Positions 6,460 through 16,706 of a stretch of DNA of 64,000 nt are shown in pieces. The notes beneath the pieces are model-generated. The model saw only the letters and a list, made by a program, of their open reading frames with translations. It did no database searches and was not told the DNA's origin. Both the position numbers and the translations under genes were made by a program. The number at the start of each line of letters is the position of its first letter. Within the stretch, counting starts at the first letter, position 1. Source of the DNA: DASYQD01 sp963837455 (GTDB taxonomy: Bacteria > Acidobacteriota > Thermoanaerobaculia > Multivoradales > JAIOJS01); contig CAWINM010000001.1 in NCBI GenBank assembly GCA_963837455.1, forward strand, positions 930,001 through 994,000. Direction: 5' to 3'.

Positions 6460-9400
6460 GCGAGCACGAGTTCCCTCCCGTCCCCAGCGGCTACCCGTTC
6501 CCCCGCCTCGAGCTCGAGGTGCTCGAGCGCTGGCGCCGCGACGACACCTTCCGCCGCACGGTGGCGCAGTCGGCGGGGCGTCCCGAGTTGGTGTTCTACG
6601 AGGGCCCGCCCACCGCCAACAACGTGCCCCACGTCGGCCACGTGGTCACGCGGGTGGTCAAGGACCTCTTCCCCCGCTTCCGCACCATGCAGGGCTACCA
6701 CGTGGCGCGCAAGGCGGGCTGGGACACCCACGGCCTGGCGGTCGAGATCGAGGTGGAGAAGCGCCTCGGCTTCTCCGGCAAGCAGCAGATCGAGGAGTAC
6801 GGCATCGCGGCGTTCAACCGGGCCTGCCTCGACAGCGTCCACACCTACGAGCGCCAGTGGCGGGCGATGACCGAGCGGGTCGGCTACTGGACCGACCTCG
6901 ACCACGCCTACTGGACCTTCACCAACGAGTACGTCGAGTCGGTCTGGTGGGCGCTGGCGCGGCTCCACGAGCAGGGCCTGCTCTACGAGGGGTTCAAGGT
7001 CCAGTGGTACTGCGCCCGCTGCGGCACCGGGCTGTCCAGCCACGAGGTGGCGCAGAACTACCAGGAGGCCGACGACCCCTCGATCTGGACCCTGTTCGTC
7101 GCCCGCCCCGGCCAGCGCGTGCGCGACGCTCGACGGCGGCGAGCTCTCCCGACCGACCGCCGGCTGGAGCTGGTCGCCTGGACCACCACCCCGTGGACCA
7201 CGCTGGCCAACGTCGCCCTCGCGGTCCACCCCGAGCTGACCTACAAGGCGGTCGCGGACCCCCGGCGGTCCGGACGTGCTGCTGGTCATCGGCGAGGAGC
7301 TGGGCACGCCGGTGCCGCTCGGCCGTCGAAGAGGACGGCAAGCGCCGAGCTGCTCGACCTCCGCGAGCTGCCCGCCGTCGCCCGCTTCTCCGGCCGCGAC
7401 CTCGACGGGCTGCTCTACGACCGGCTCTACACCTTCGCCGAGCCGGACCTCCCGGGCCGGGTGGTGCTCGCCGACTACGTGACCGCCAGCGAGGGCACCG
7501 GGCTGGTCCACACCGCCCCGCCCTTCGGCGAGGACGACTACGCGACCAGCCAGCGCGAGGACCTGGCGCTGATCTTCTCGGTCGACGACGAGGGGAAGAT
7601 CAAGCCCGGCTTCGGTCCCTGGGCGGGCCGCTGGTTCAAGGACGCCGACGCCGAGATCATCCGCGACCTGCGCGGCGCGCGGCCTGCTCCTCCACGCCGA
7701 CCGCTACCGCCACAACTACCCCTTCTGCTGGCGGTGCGACCGGCCGCTGCTCTCCTTCGCCCGCGCCAGCTGGTTCGTCAGGACGACCGCCCGCAAGGAG
7801 AAGCTCGTCGAGCTGAACCGGACCATCGGCTGGCGCCCGGAGCACGTCCGCGACGGCCGCTTCGGCAACTGGCTGGAGAACGTCGTCGACTGGGCGCTGT
7901 CGCGCCGGCGCTACTGGGGGACGCCGCTGCCGGTCTGGAAGTGCGACCTCTGCCCGGCCGTCGAGGTGGTCGGGCAGCTACGAGCGGCTGTTCGAGCTGG
8001 CCGGCCGCGAGCGGCCGGCCGACCTCTACGACCGCGAGCGGTTCGACCCCCACCGCCCGTTCATCGACGAGTTCACCTGGGACTGCTTCGCCTGTCGCAA
8101 GGACGGGCGCAGCGGCGTCTTCCGGCGGGTCGAGGACGTGATCGACGCCTGGTTCGACTCCGGCGCCATGCCCTTCGCCCAGCACCACTACCCGTTCGAG
8201 AACCGCCGAGCTGATCGACGCACGGGGTTGCAGTTCCCGGCCGACTTCATCTCCGAGGCGGTCGACCAGACCCGCGGCTGGTTCTACACCCTGCACGTCC
8301 TCGCCGTCCTGCTCTTCGACTCGGTGGCCTACGAGAACTGCATCGTCCTCGGCCACGTCAACGACGAGCAGGGGCGCAAGATGTCGCAAGCGCCTGGGCA
8401 ACGTCGTCGAGCCGGTGGCGGTGATCGAGGAGACCGGCGCCGACGCCCTGCGCTGGTACTTCTACGTCAACGACCCCGAGCAGAACTCGCGCTTCTCGGC
8501 GCGCGCTGGTGCGCGAGGCGGCGCAGGGCTTCCTGATCCCGCTGTGGAACGCGCTCTCCTTCTTCACCATCTACGCCAACCTCGACGGCTGGCACCCGGG
8601 GCGCGCCGCGGCGCCGCCTTCGCCGAGCGCGCCGAGCTGGACCGCTGGATCCTCCTGCGGCTCGACGATGCTCCGTCGACGAGGTGACGACCCTCCTCGA
8701 CGGCTACGTCGTCACGCCGCGCCGCCCGCGCGATCGAGGGCTTTCGTCGACGACCTCACCAACTGGTACATCCGCCGCAGCCGCGATCGCTTCTGGGCGG
8801 AGAACCCGGAGAGCGCCGACAAGGAGGCCGCCTACCACACGCTCTACGAGGTGCTGACCGACGCTGTCGCGGCTGCTCGCGCCGTTCACGCCGTTCGTGG
8901 CCGAGCTGCTCCACGCCACCTCGAGCGGAGCCAGCGCGACGAGGCGGCGCCTGCCGAGCGTCCACCTCGAAGCCGTGGCCCGAGCCGCGCGGGTACGCCG
9001 CCGAGCTCGGCGAGCGAGGCGGCCGCGACCTCGACGCAGGGGATGAGCGCCGTCCAGCGCATCGTGGCGCTCGGCCGTGCCGCGCGCAACGCCCACGATC
9101 TCAAGACCCGGCAGCCTCTCGCCGGCGTCACCCTCGTCGCGCGCAACTTCGAGCCGGAATTCCCGTGGCTACGTCGAGGGCTTCGCCGAGCTGGTCAAGG
9201 ACGAGCTGAACGTCAAGGCGATCCGCTGGGCCGCGGACCGCACCGACTTCGTGCGCCACGAGGTGCGCCCCAACTTCCGCGCCCTCGGCAAGCGGCTCGG
9301 CGCGCTGATGCCCAAGGTGAAGGCGGCGCTCGAGGCCGCCGACGGCGACGCCCTGGTCGGCGGCGCTCGAGGAGCGCGGCGCCATCGAGCTCGACGATCG

Positions 9401-9826
9401 ACGGCGAAGCCGCGCCGGTGCTCTCGACCGCGACGACGTCGAGATCCGCCTGATCGAGAAGCCCGGCCTGGCCACCGCCGGCGACCGCGAGCTGCTGGTC
9501 GCCCTCGACACCGAGCTGACCCCCGAGCTGATCGCCGCGGGGCTGGCGCGCGAGGTGGTCAACCGCATCCAGTCGGCGCGCAAGGACGGCCGACCTCGAC
9601 TACGCCGACCGCATCCGCGTGCGCTACCGGGCCGACCGAGGCCTGGCGGCGGCGTCGCCGCCCACCGCGACTGGATCGCCGGCGAGACCCTCGCCGTCGA
9701 GCTGGCGCCGGCGGGCGGCGACGGCGGTCTGACCTCGGCGCCCTCGACGGCCACCCCGCCATCGACGAGCGCGCACTTCGCCCTCGCCATCGACGAGTGG
9801 CGGCGACGGGTCGGCACCGTCGCTGA
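6456..9826 (+). CDS. ileS: isoleucyl-tRNA synthetase, reading frame broken by many indels
   Basis: Class Ia synthetase charging tRNA-Ile. The first 265 codons are intact and show the HIGH motif as HVGH in PPTANNVPHVGHVV, then AGWDTHGLAVE and the editing-domain entry VAWTTTPWTTLANVAL. From about 7130 the protein hops among all three frames. Resolved breaks are mostly one-base insertions, near 7259-7263, 7321-7323, 7345, 7671-7682, 7972, 8206, 8387 and 8501-8506, with a probable one-base loss near 8224. Conserved blocks survive between breaks (AWFDSGAMPFAQHHYPFEN, DQTRGWFYTL, a KMSKR split by one C, TNWYIRRSRDRFW). The stop at 9826 is my best estimate. Preserved motifs favour sequencing error over gene death. 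Confidence 0.85.
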
Positions 9827-9853
9827 CCGCCTCCGCACGAGAGAGGTTCCCAG

Positions 9854-11225
9854 ATGGCTGGCATCTTCAAGGCCTACGACGTCCGCGGCGTCTACCCCAC
9901 CGAGATCGACGAGGCGATCGCCCGCCAGATCGGCCTCGCCTTCCAGTTCGTGCTCGACGACGAGGACCGCGCGCAGCGGCTCGACGGTGGTGGTGAGCCG
10001 CGACATGCGCTCGCACGGCGAGGGGCTGGCGGCAGGCGCTGATCGAGGGGCTGACCGCCGCCGGCCTCGACGTCCTCGACATCGGCCTCGCCACCACGCC
10101 GATGAACTACTTCGCGGTGGGCCACCTCGGGCGCCGCCGGCGGCATCCAGGTGACCGCCAGCCACAACCCGGCCCGCTACAACGGCTTCAAGTTCAGCCG
10201 CCACGAGGCGCGGCCGGTGTCGGGCGACCACGGCATCCCGCTGATGGAGGAGAAGGTGGCGGCCGGCGAGCTGCCGCCGCGCCGCCCGGCCGGGGACGGT
10301 CCGGCAGCGGCGACGTCTTCGCACGCCTACCGCGAGCACGTCCTCTCCTTCCTCGCCCCGCCGCAGGGCGGACGCCGGCTCAAGGTGGTGATCGACGCCG
10401 CCAACGGCATGGGCACGCTCTACCGGCCGATCCTCGACGCGCATGGAGCATCGACCTGATCGCCGCTCTACTTCGAGCTCGACGGCACCTTCCCCAACCA
10501 CGAGGCCAACCCGCTCAAGGCCGAGAACCTCCGCGACCTCCAGGCCGCGGTGCGCCGCGCAGGGCGCCGACCTCGGGGTCGGCCTTCGACGGCGACGCCG
10601 ACCGCGCCGCCTTCATCGACGAGCGGGGGGAGGCCATCGGCAGCGACCTGGTCGACCGGCGCTGATCGGCGGCGAGCTGCTCGCCCGCCACCCGGGGCGG
10701 CACGGTGCTCTACGACCTGCGCTCCTCGCGGGCGGTGGCCGAGTACATCCGCGAGCGCGGCGGCGAGCCGGTGCGCGAGCGGGTCGGCCACTCCTTCATG
10801 AAGGCCACCCTGCGCGAGAAGGACGGCATCTTCGGCGGCGAGCTCGCCGGCCACTACTACTTCCGCGACAACTACTTCGCCGACTGCGCCATCCTCGCCG
10901 TGATCGAGATCCTCAACCTGCTGCGCAAGGCGGGCAGCCGCTGTCGGCCCTGGTCGCGCCGCTGCGCCGCTACGCCAAGAGCCCGGAGATCAACTTCGTC
11001 GTCGAGGACAAGCAGGGGCGGATCGAGGCGCTCGCCGCGCGCTACGCCGACGGCGAGATCGACTACCTCGACGGCATCACCGTCCAGTACCCGACCTGGT
11101 GGTTCAACGTCCGCCCCTCCAACACCGAGCCCTACCTGCGGCTGGTGCTGGAGGCGAGGGACGAGGCGTCGCTGCATCGCCACATGGGGGAGGTGGTGGC
11201 GTTGCTGGGGACGCCGGCGGACTGA
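9854..11225 (+). CDS. phosphomannomutase/phosphoglucomutase, reading frame broken by several insertions
   Basis: An alpha-D-phosphohexomutase interconverting mannose (or glucose) 6- and 1-phosphate, the entry to nucleotide-sugar and cell-surface glycan synthesis. The start MAGIFKAYDVRGVYPTEID has a GAGAGG ribosome site seven bases upstream. Catalytic serine loop VTASHNPARYNGFK, metal loop DGDADRAAF, sugar loop GGELAGHYYF and phosphate loop RPSNTEPYLRL are all present but lie in different frames. At least three breaks (near 9982, 10025 and 10130) are one-base insertions; others lie near 10300, 10445, 10560, 10670 and 10940. The end (stop 11223-11225) is clean. As with ileS next door, base-calling error is the likely cause. 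Confidence 0.82.
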
Positions 11226-11373
11226 GCGGCCCTCGAGGCGTGAAGCGAGCGCTGCTGGACGGAGCGACCCCGGCGCCAGCCTCGGCGGCAGCGACCGAGC
11301 CCGCGGCGAACCGGCGCTGCGGGCGGAGCTTACACGGCGGCGCCGCGCGCAATGTTGCCCCCGTCACGCGGTG

Positions 11374-11847
11374 TCAGCGGCGCAGCTCGAGCACGAGCTC
11401 GGCCACCTGCTCGTCGCCGACGTGGACGACATCGTCGCCGATGACCTCGAAGCCGCACTTTTCGAGCACGCGTCTCGAGGCGACGTTGTGCTTCGCCACG
11501 TGCGCGCGGAGGGGGCGGTGGGGAACGTTCTCCAGGAGCAGCCGCAAGGCCCGGGTGGCGATCCCCCTGCCCCAGTGCTCGCGACCGAGCCAGTAGCCGA
11601 CCTGCCGCTCGCCGTCGGTGCCGAAGCAGACGACGTTGCCGGCGACCTCGCCGTCGCACACGATGGCCTTCTTGAGCAGCGACCCGTCGGCGAGGATCTT
11701 CGCCCAGTGGGCATCGAACGCCTCTCTGCTGCGCGACGGGAAGGCCGCCATCCGGGTCGCCTCTTCGTCGAGCTGCTGCACGAAGAGCACCGGGAGGTCC
11801 TCCGCGCTCACGTCCCGCAGATGGAGCGACGCGGTGCCCCCGGTCAT
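11374..11847 (-). CDS. GNAT-family N-acetyltransferase (RimJ/RimL-like)
   Basis: A 157-residue acetyl-CoA-dependent acyltransferase. Its acetyl-CoA loop VGYWLGREHWGRGIATRALR is the Q/RxxGxG/A-type motif A, with NVASRRVLEKCGFEVIGDD as motif B, in the style of ribosomal-protein or small-molecule acetylating RimJ/RimL relatives. Substrate is unknown. It is separated by six bases from the S9 peptidase upstream on the same strand, so the two probably share a transcript. The interval 11226-11373 between it and the mutase stop shows no clear gene. Confidence 0.85.
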   Translation of the reverse strand: MTGGTASLHLRDVSAEDLPVLFVQQLDEEATRMAAFPSRSREAFDAHWAKILADGSLLKKAIVCDGEVAGNVVCFGTDGERQVGYWLGREHWGRGIATRALRLLLENVPHRPLRAHVAKHNVASRRVLEKCGFEVIGDDVVHVGDEQVAELVLELRR

Positions 11848-11853
11848 CTCGCC

Positions 11854-14052
11854 TCACCTGCCGTTGGGATGCGGTCCCGCCGGTGCGTCGCCGGCAGGCG
11901 GGATCCACCGCAGGAACCAGTCCAGGTTGCGCGCCATCACCTCCCGCTGCAGGACCGGCTCGTACATGACGTGCCCTCCGCGCGGGTAGAGGTAGAGCTC
12001 GACGGTCTTGCCGAGCGCGCGCAATGCCCGGTACATCTTCCAGGCGCCCGAGACGGGCACCCGCGGGTCGCGCTCGCCGTGCTGGAGCAGCAGCGGCGTC
12101 GTCACCCGCTCGACGAAGGTGAGGGGCGAGTGGGCGATGTAGGACTCGCGGTTCTGCCACGGCTCGCGGAAGTACTGAGTCATGATCTCGCCGCCGTCGA
12201 GAATCAGCCGCGCGTCGGCGAGGTCGCTGATGCTGGCGCAGGCGGAGGCGGCCTCGAAGCGCCCGGTCTGGGTGACGATCCAGTTGGTCAGGTAGCCGCC
12301 GTAGGAGGCGCCCATGAGGCCGAGGCGGTCGGGGTTGGCGACGCCGCGCGCGATCATGGCGTCGACGCCGGCCATGACGTCGCGGGAGTCGTCTTCGCCC
12401 CAGCGGTCGACGATCGCCCGCTGCCCCGCCTCGCCGTAGCCGGCGCCTCCGCGCGGCATCGGGAAGAGCACGGCGTAGCCGGCACTCGCCATCGCCTCGG
12501 TGGGGTAGGGATCGATCTGCCCGACGGCGTGCATGAACTGCGGGAAGAGTCCGTAGGTAACGCCGCCACCCGGACCGCCGTGGAGGTAGACGAGCATCGG
12601 CAGGCGCCGGCCCGCCGACCAGCCCGGCGGGGTGAGCAGGAGCCCCCAGACCTCCATGCCGTCGAAGGAGCGCCAGCTCACCGCCTCGAGCCTGCCGAGC
12701 GCGAGGTCGCGCAGCTGGGGATTCAGCTCGGTGAGCCGCGTGCTGCTCCGCGTCGCCGTGTCCATGACGAAGACGTCGCCCATGGTGCGCCCTTCGACGG
12801 CACGGTAGGCGAGCCGGCGGCCGTCGCCGCTGAGGCTCAGCGAGTAGTCGACCGCGGCGCCGGTGGTGAGCTGCTCGGGCGGCCCACCGTCGACCGGCAC
12901 CCGCACCACCGGCTGCTCGAACATCTGCTGCCGCTGGCCGAAGGGGCCGTCGTTGGCCTCGAGGTAGAGCGAGCGGCTGTCGCTCGCCCACACCGCCTCG
13001 TTGACCCAGGCGTCGCCGAGCGGCAGCGTCCGCGGCTCGCCGCCGCGCACGGAGACCACGGCGAGCCGGCGCGAGGCCATGATGTCGAAGCGGCCGTTGC
13101 TGGTGATGAAGGCGACCAGCTTGCCGTCGGGGGAGACCTGCACCCGGCTGTTGAGGCCGGCGCCGCCGACGATCGTCCGCGGCTCGCCGCCGGCGGTCGC
13201 CACCGCGTAGATGCGGGTCTCGTACTGAGCGGTGAAGCCGCTGCGGGGGGCGGCGGAGTAGACGAGCTCACCACTATCGGGCATCCAGGAGAAGCTGTCG
13301 ACGTACTGGGTCGGCGGCGTCAGGGTGCGCGGCGCGCCCTCGGGCAGCGCCCGCACCACCAGCCGCGCCGGAGGGTCGGGCGCGCCGACGTGGGTGACGA
13401 GGCTGCGCTCGCGCGCGTCCTCCGGCGATGGTGGATCGCGGGTGAGGTAGGCGAGGGACCGGCCGTCGGGTGACCAGGAGAAGGCGAAGACGCCCTCGGA
13501 TGCGTCGGTGAGCTGCCGCGCCGCGCCGCCGTCGAGCGGCACCGCGAAGGCCTGCGGGCGCGCTCCGGCAAGGGCGAGGACGCCGAGGGCGCTGCCGTCC
13601 GGCGACCAGCGCAGCCGCGGCGCCGGCACCGGCGTGTTGAGGATGCGCACCGTCTCGCCGAGGCGCCGCGGCTCGCCGCCCGTGGAGGCGACGACGTACA
13701 GCGCCACCTGGTGCTCGTCCTTCTCGACCGCGGGAGTCGAGACGACGTAGGCAACACGGGCGCCGTCGGGGGCGATCTTGACGTCGACGAGGCTGCGGAA
13801 GGCCATCTCGTCGTCGAGGGTGACGCGGCGGGGCTCGCCGCGCAGCGGGCCGGTGACGACGGCCAGCACCACCAGCAGCGGTGTCAGGGTGCGCCGCCGC
13901 CGCTGCTGCCCCGATAGCTGGGCGGGGCCGTCGGATGAAGGTTGTGTGAGCGGGGCGATCGTCGCAGAAGGGCCGGAGGCATCGGCGCTCTTCGGCGGCG
14001 CGCCGAGGCCGCCCCTACCGATTCGCCTCCGGCCGGCGCGCCCCGCGCTCAC
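11854..14052 (-). CDS. S9-family prolyl oligopeptidase/dipeptidyl-peptidase-like secreted peptidase
   Basis: A 732-residue serine peptidase. The N-terminal half is a beta-propeller of WSPDG-type repeats (about residues 120-480). The C-terminal half is an alpha/beta-hydrolase with Ser in GLMGASYGGYLTN (about residue 583), Asp in HGERDPRVP and His in YPRGGHVMYEP. Such enzymes cleave short peptides in the periplasm. A hydrophobic signal-like stretch (LTPLLVVLAVVTG) lies about 55 residues in. I take the GTG at 14052 because it overlaps the upstream stop by four bases, but this gives an unusually long leader before the signal. No ATG/GTG/TTG start lies between the leader and the signal. Confidence 0.85.
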   Translation of the reverse strand: MSAGRAGRRRIGRGGLGAPPKSADASGPSATIAPLTQPSSDGPAQLSGQQRRRRTLTPLLVVLAVVTGPLRGEPRRVTLDDEMAFRSLVDVKIAPDGARVAYVVSTPAVEKDEHQVALYVVASTGGEPRRLGETVRILNTPVPAPRLRWSPDGSALGVLALAGARPQAFAVPLDGGAARQLTDASEGVFAFSWSPDGRSLAYLTRDPPSPEDARERSLVTHVGAPDPPARLVVRALPEGAPRTLTPPTQYVDSFSWMPDSGELVYSAAPRSGFTAQYETRIYAVATAGGEPRTIVGGAGLNSRVQVSPDGKLVAFITSNGRFDIMASRRLAVVSVRGGEPRTLPLGDAWVNEAVWASDSRSLYLEANDGPFGQRQQMFEQPVVRVPVDGGPPEQLTTGAAVDYSLSLSGDGRRLAYRAVEGRTMGDVFVMDTATRSSTRLTELNPQLRDLALGRLEAVSWRSFDGMEVWGLLLTPPGWSAGRRLPMLVYLHGGPGGGVTYGLFPQFMHAVGQIDPYPTEAMASAGYAVLFPMPRGGAGYGEAGQRAIVDRWGEDDSRDVMAGVDAMIARGVANPDRLGLMGASYGGYLTNWIVTQTGRFEAASACASISDLADARLILDGGEIMTQYFREPWQNRESYIAHSPLTFVERVTTPLLLQHGERDPRVPVSGAWKMYRALRALGKTVELYLYPRGGHVMYEPVLQREVMARNLDWFLRWIPPAGDAPAGPHPNGR

Positions 14053-14594
14053 GGGGAGCCCGCCAGCAGGCCCTGGAGCTTGCAGATGGTTGCCCAGTTC
14101 CGCGACGTGGTGGCGTCCCCCAGCACGCGCCCCACCGCCGCGTTGAGCTTGCTGTCGAGAATTCCGCTGGCACACCAGAGGTAGGCCGCGCGGCCGCCGA
14201 GACCGAGGGCGTCCGGGGACCAGTCCTCGCGCGCCAGCGGCTCGAGACGGGCACGATCCGCGCTCGTGCTCGGCACGTGGACGAGCAGCCGCGAGGGGTC
14301 GCCGGCGACCTCGAGCAGGGGGTTCTCGGCGACGATGGCGCCAAGCTCGGCCGCCGAGAGCACCGTCACCCGGGATGTCACCCCCAGGCGCTCGGCCACC
14401 GCCGCCGCGATGCGCGACGCCGCGTCACCACGGGCACTGCCGGGCTGGCTGAAGACGAGGTTGCCGCTGTTGAGCAGCGTGCGGACGTCGCCGTATCCGA
14501 GCCCGGCGACGACGGCGCGCAGGTCCGCCATCGCCACGCGCTTGGCGCGGCCGACGTTGATGCCGCGAAACAGCGCCACGTGCCTGCCCGCCAT
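14049..14594 (-). CDS. DUF1697 family protein
   Basis: A 181-residue protein with the DUF1697 signature start HVALFRGINVG and the conserved LLNSGNLVFS block (about residues 40-50), then a C-terminal ICKLQGLL. The family is widespread in bacteria, is cytosolic and has no established function. Length is normal. It is coupled to the downstream S9 peptidase by a GTGA overlap, though no functional link is known. The truncated DUF4019 gene upstream reads into it in another frame. Confidence 0.85.
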   Translation of the reverse strand: MAGRHVALFRGINVGRAKRVAMADLRAVVAGLGYGDVRTLLNSGNLVFSQPGSARGDAASRIAAAVAERLGVTSRVTVLSAAELGAIVAENPLLEVAGDPSRLLVHVPSTSADRARLEPLAREDWSPDALGLGGRAAYLWCASGILDSKLNAAVGRVLGDATTSRNWATICKLQGLLAGSP

Positions 14595-14805
14595 CGCCGG
14601 ACCTCCCGGCGGGAAAGCCTACTTGATAGGTGACCGCCTGGCGGAACATGGCGCCGCTCTGTTCCCAGCTCTCGTCGTACCGGCCGGCGTCGACGAGCGA
14701 GAGCCAGGCCTTGGCGGCGACGCCGGCGTCCTCGGCGGTGGGCTCGGCGGGCGCCGCGGGGCTCGCGCAGGCCAGCAGGGCGGCGGCGACAGCCAGCGCA
14801 GGCAT
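14425..14805 (-). pseudogene. truncated DUF4019-type secreted protein remnant
   Basis: Starting at the ATG at 14805, a signal peptide (MPALAVAAALLACASPAAPA) leads into AKAWLSLVDAGRYDESWEQ and AMFRQAVTY, the N-terminal half of DUF4019 domains. Homology stops near 14630. The expected second half (the Rxx.LG and W.V.GYY parts, about 70 residues) is absent, and the frame instead runs into the DUF1697 gene as arginine-rich shadow sequence. A deletion that joined the two genes is the simplest reading. Confidence 0.6.
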
Positions 14806-14969
14806 CGACTGGACATGTCCGGGCTCCTTTGGGGTGGCCGCTCGGGTGCGGTAGCGAGCCCTACGCACGAAGCGCCGTGCTCTCTTCCCAGGGCTCCCGT
14901 CCGGCCCTCGCTCGCTGCGACCGAGCCCGGCCCTGAAACCTCGCGCCCCTCGGCCCCGTTCTCTGTTGC

Positions 14970-16016
14970 GTGACCGCCCGCGGGACACCACCTCTCCGGC
15001 TTTGCGGCACCCTTGCCATCGTCGGCCTGGGCCTGTTCGCCGCCAACCCGACGCCGGCCGTCGCTTCCGATCAGCCCGCCGCCACCGCGGAGCCCCCGAT
15101 TCCGCCGCCCCTCGCGGTGCCCCGCCGGAGCGGCGAGATCACCCTCGACGGGGCGCTGCGCGACCCCGGCTGGCAGGGGGCAGCCGTCATCGACCAGTTC
15201 TTCGAGACGTTCCCCGGCGACAACACCGAGCCGATCGCCAGGACCGTCGCCCACCTCACCTACGACGACCACTACGTCTACATCGGCATCCACGCCTTCG
15301 ACCCCCATCCCGAGGCGATCCGGGCTCCCTTCGTCGAGCGCGACGCCATCGTCGGCACCGACGACAACGTCGCGGTGTTCCTCGACACCCGCAACGACCG
15401 CCGCTCGGCCCTCGAGCTACGCGTCAACCCGCGCGGCGACCAGGCGGACGCCGTCTACGACGACGGCACCGGCAACGAGGACTTCTCCCCCGACGTCTTC
15501 TACGACACCGCCGCCCGCATCACCGCCGACGGCTGGACCGCCGAGTACCGCATCCCCTTCTCCTCGCTGCGCTACCCCAAGCAGCCCGAGGTGCACTGGG
15601 GCATCCTGATCTGGCGCAACTACCCGCGCGATCAGCGCTACGCCTTTCACAGCAGCCCGATCCCGCGCGGCAGTAACTGCGGCATCTGCCGCTCGCGGGA
15701 GCTCGTCGGGCTCACCGGGCTGCCCTCGGGGGGGCACTACGTGGCGGCGCCGTACGTTACCGGCAAGCGCGTCGACGAGCCCGGCGGAGACCTCGGAACC
15801 ACGCTCTCCAGGAGCAGCGAGAGCTCGGCGGCAGCTCGTTCACCGTGCTGGTGGCCCAGGACCGCGGCGGCAGCGGCGTGATCCTCCCCGGCCCCACCGG
15901 CTCTGCGCTGGCGCCCGAGGACTTCTCCTCCACCGACTTCATCGGACGCCTGCGGCAGCCTGCAGCCACTCGATCGCGCCCTGTTCGTGAAGGTCTCCTA
16001 CGCCTTCCAGGGATAG
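14970..16016 (+). pseudogene. decayed CBM9-domain (DUF5916-type) outer-membrane protein gene
   Basis: A GTG start and signal peptide lead into an intact CBM9-like domain (about residues 50-240; ITLDGALRDPGWQGA, YIGIHAFDPHP, WTAEYRIPFSSLRYP). Family members continue for some 500 more residues to a beta-barrel. Here the frame breaks near 15800, just after APYVTGKRVDEPGGDLGTTL. A piece from further along the usual protein appears in another frame (VLVAQDRGGSGVILPGPTG, about 15845-15960). The last 15 codons, ending VKVSYAFQG, return to the first frame and stop at 16016. Two internal deletions therefore seem to have removed most of the barrel. A long truncated secreted CBM9 domain could still be made. 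Confidence 0.65.
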
Positions 16017-16075
16017 CGCCGGCGCGGCGCGGCGGCGGCAGCGATAGGATGGCGCCACCCGACAAGGAGCCGACC

Positions 16076-16558
16076 ATGCTGCGCAAGACGTTTGCCGCCG
16101 CCGCCGTCGCGTTGCTGTGGACCGCCGCTGCGAACGCCGGCGACGAGGGAAGCCTGAGGTTCGAGAAGACGGTGCCCTTCTCGCAGGGGCAGCTGATTCA
16201 GTTGCACGCCCAGGTCGGGCCGGTGAAGGTGGCCCAGGTGCAGTTCTCGGTCGGTAGCGGTGGGGGGCCGGGGGGCGGCATCCGCGACACGATCATGGCG
16301 CGGGTTCACGGCGGCGACCCCGACACCAGCACCACCCTGCGTGCCAGCTTCGACAGCGAGAACCCCAAGGACCAGGAGTGGGTGGTGACCTACTCCCTCG
16401 AGTTCCTCGACGCCAGCGGCAAGCTGATCGATCGTGCCTCGCGCGACGAGAGCTTCGAGGGGGAAGCCGACGTGGTCAAGGTGGAGCACACAATCCTCAC
16501 CTACGTGGTACCGATGATCGCCAAGGTGAGGATCCGCCTCGAGGCGAAGCTGGACTAG
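16076..16558 (+). CDS. secreted protein of unknown function
   Basis: A 160-residue protein with a clear signal peptide (MLRKTFAAAAVALLWTAAANAG) and an AAGGAG ribosome site six bases upstream of the ATG. The mature part is hydrophilic and looks all-beta. It contains a glycine-rich loop (VGSGGGPGGGIRD, about residues 60-72), alternating-polarity strands and no cysteines. I do not recognise a family. It reads like a small periplasmic or outer-membrane-associated protein. No operon partner: it follows the CBM9 remnant and faces the YugP-like gene. Confidence 0.75.
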   Translation: MLRKTFAAAAVALLWTAAANAGDEGSLRFEKTVPFSQGQLIQLHAQVGPVKVAQVQFSVGSGGGPGGGIRDTIMARVHGGDPDTSTTLRASFDSENPKDQEWVVTYSLEFLDASGKLIDRASRDESFEGEADVVKVEHTILTYVVPMIAKVRIRLEAKLD

Positions 16559-16706
16559 ACCGATCGGCGCCTGGCCCGCTCCCCCCGCTCCTCGAAGGAC
16601 GCCGGCCCACCGCGCCACCCTCCGAGCCTGCGGCTCCGGGGAGTGGAGCGGGTCGGGCCCGGATCACGGCCTGGTGACCGGACTAGGGCCTCGGGGCCCC
16701 GATTCC

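Noticed and set aside
10705..13473. A 922-codon plus-strand open frame
   Set aside because: It begins inside the phosphohexomutase and then runs antisense to the GNAT and S9 peptidase genes. The translation is His/Arg/Gly/Ala-rich without domains, a GC-rich shadow.
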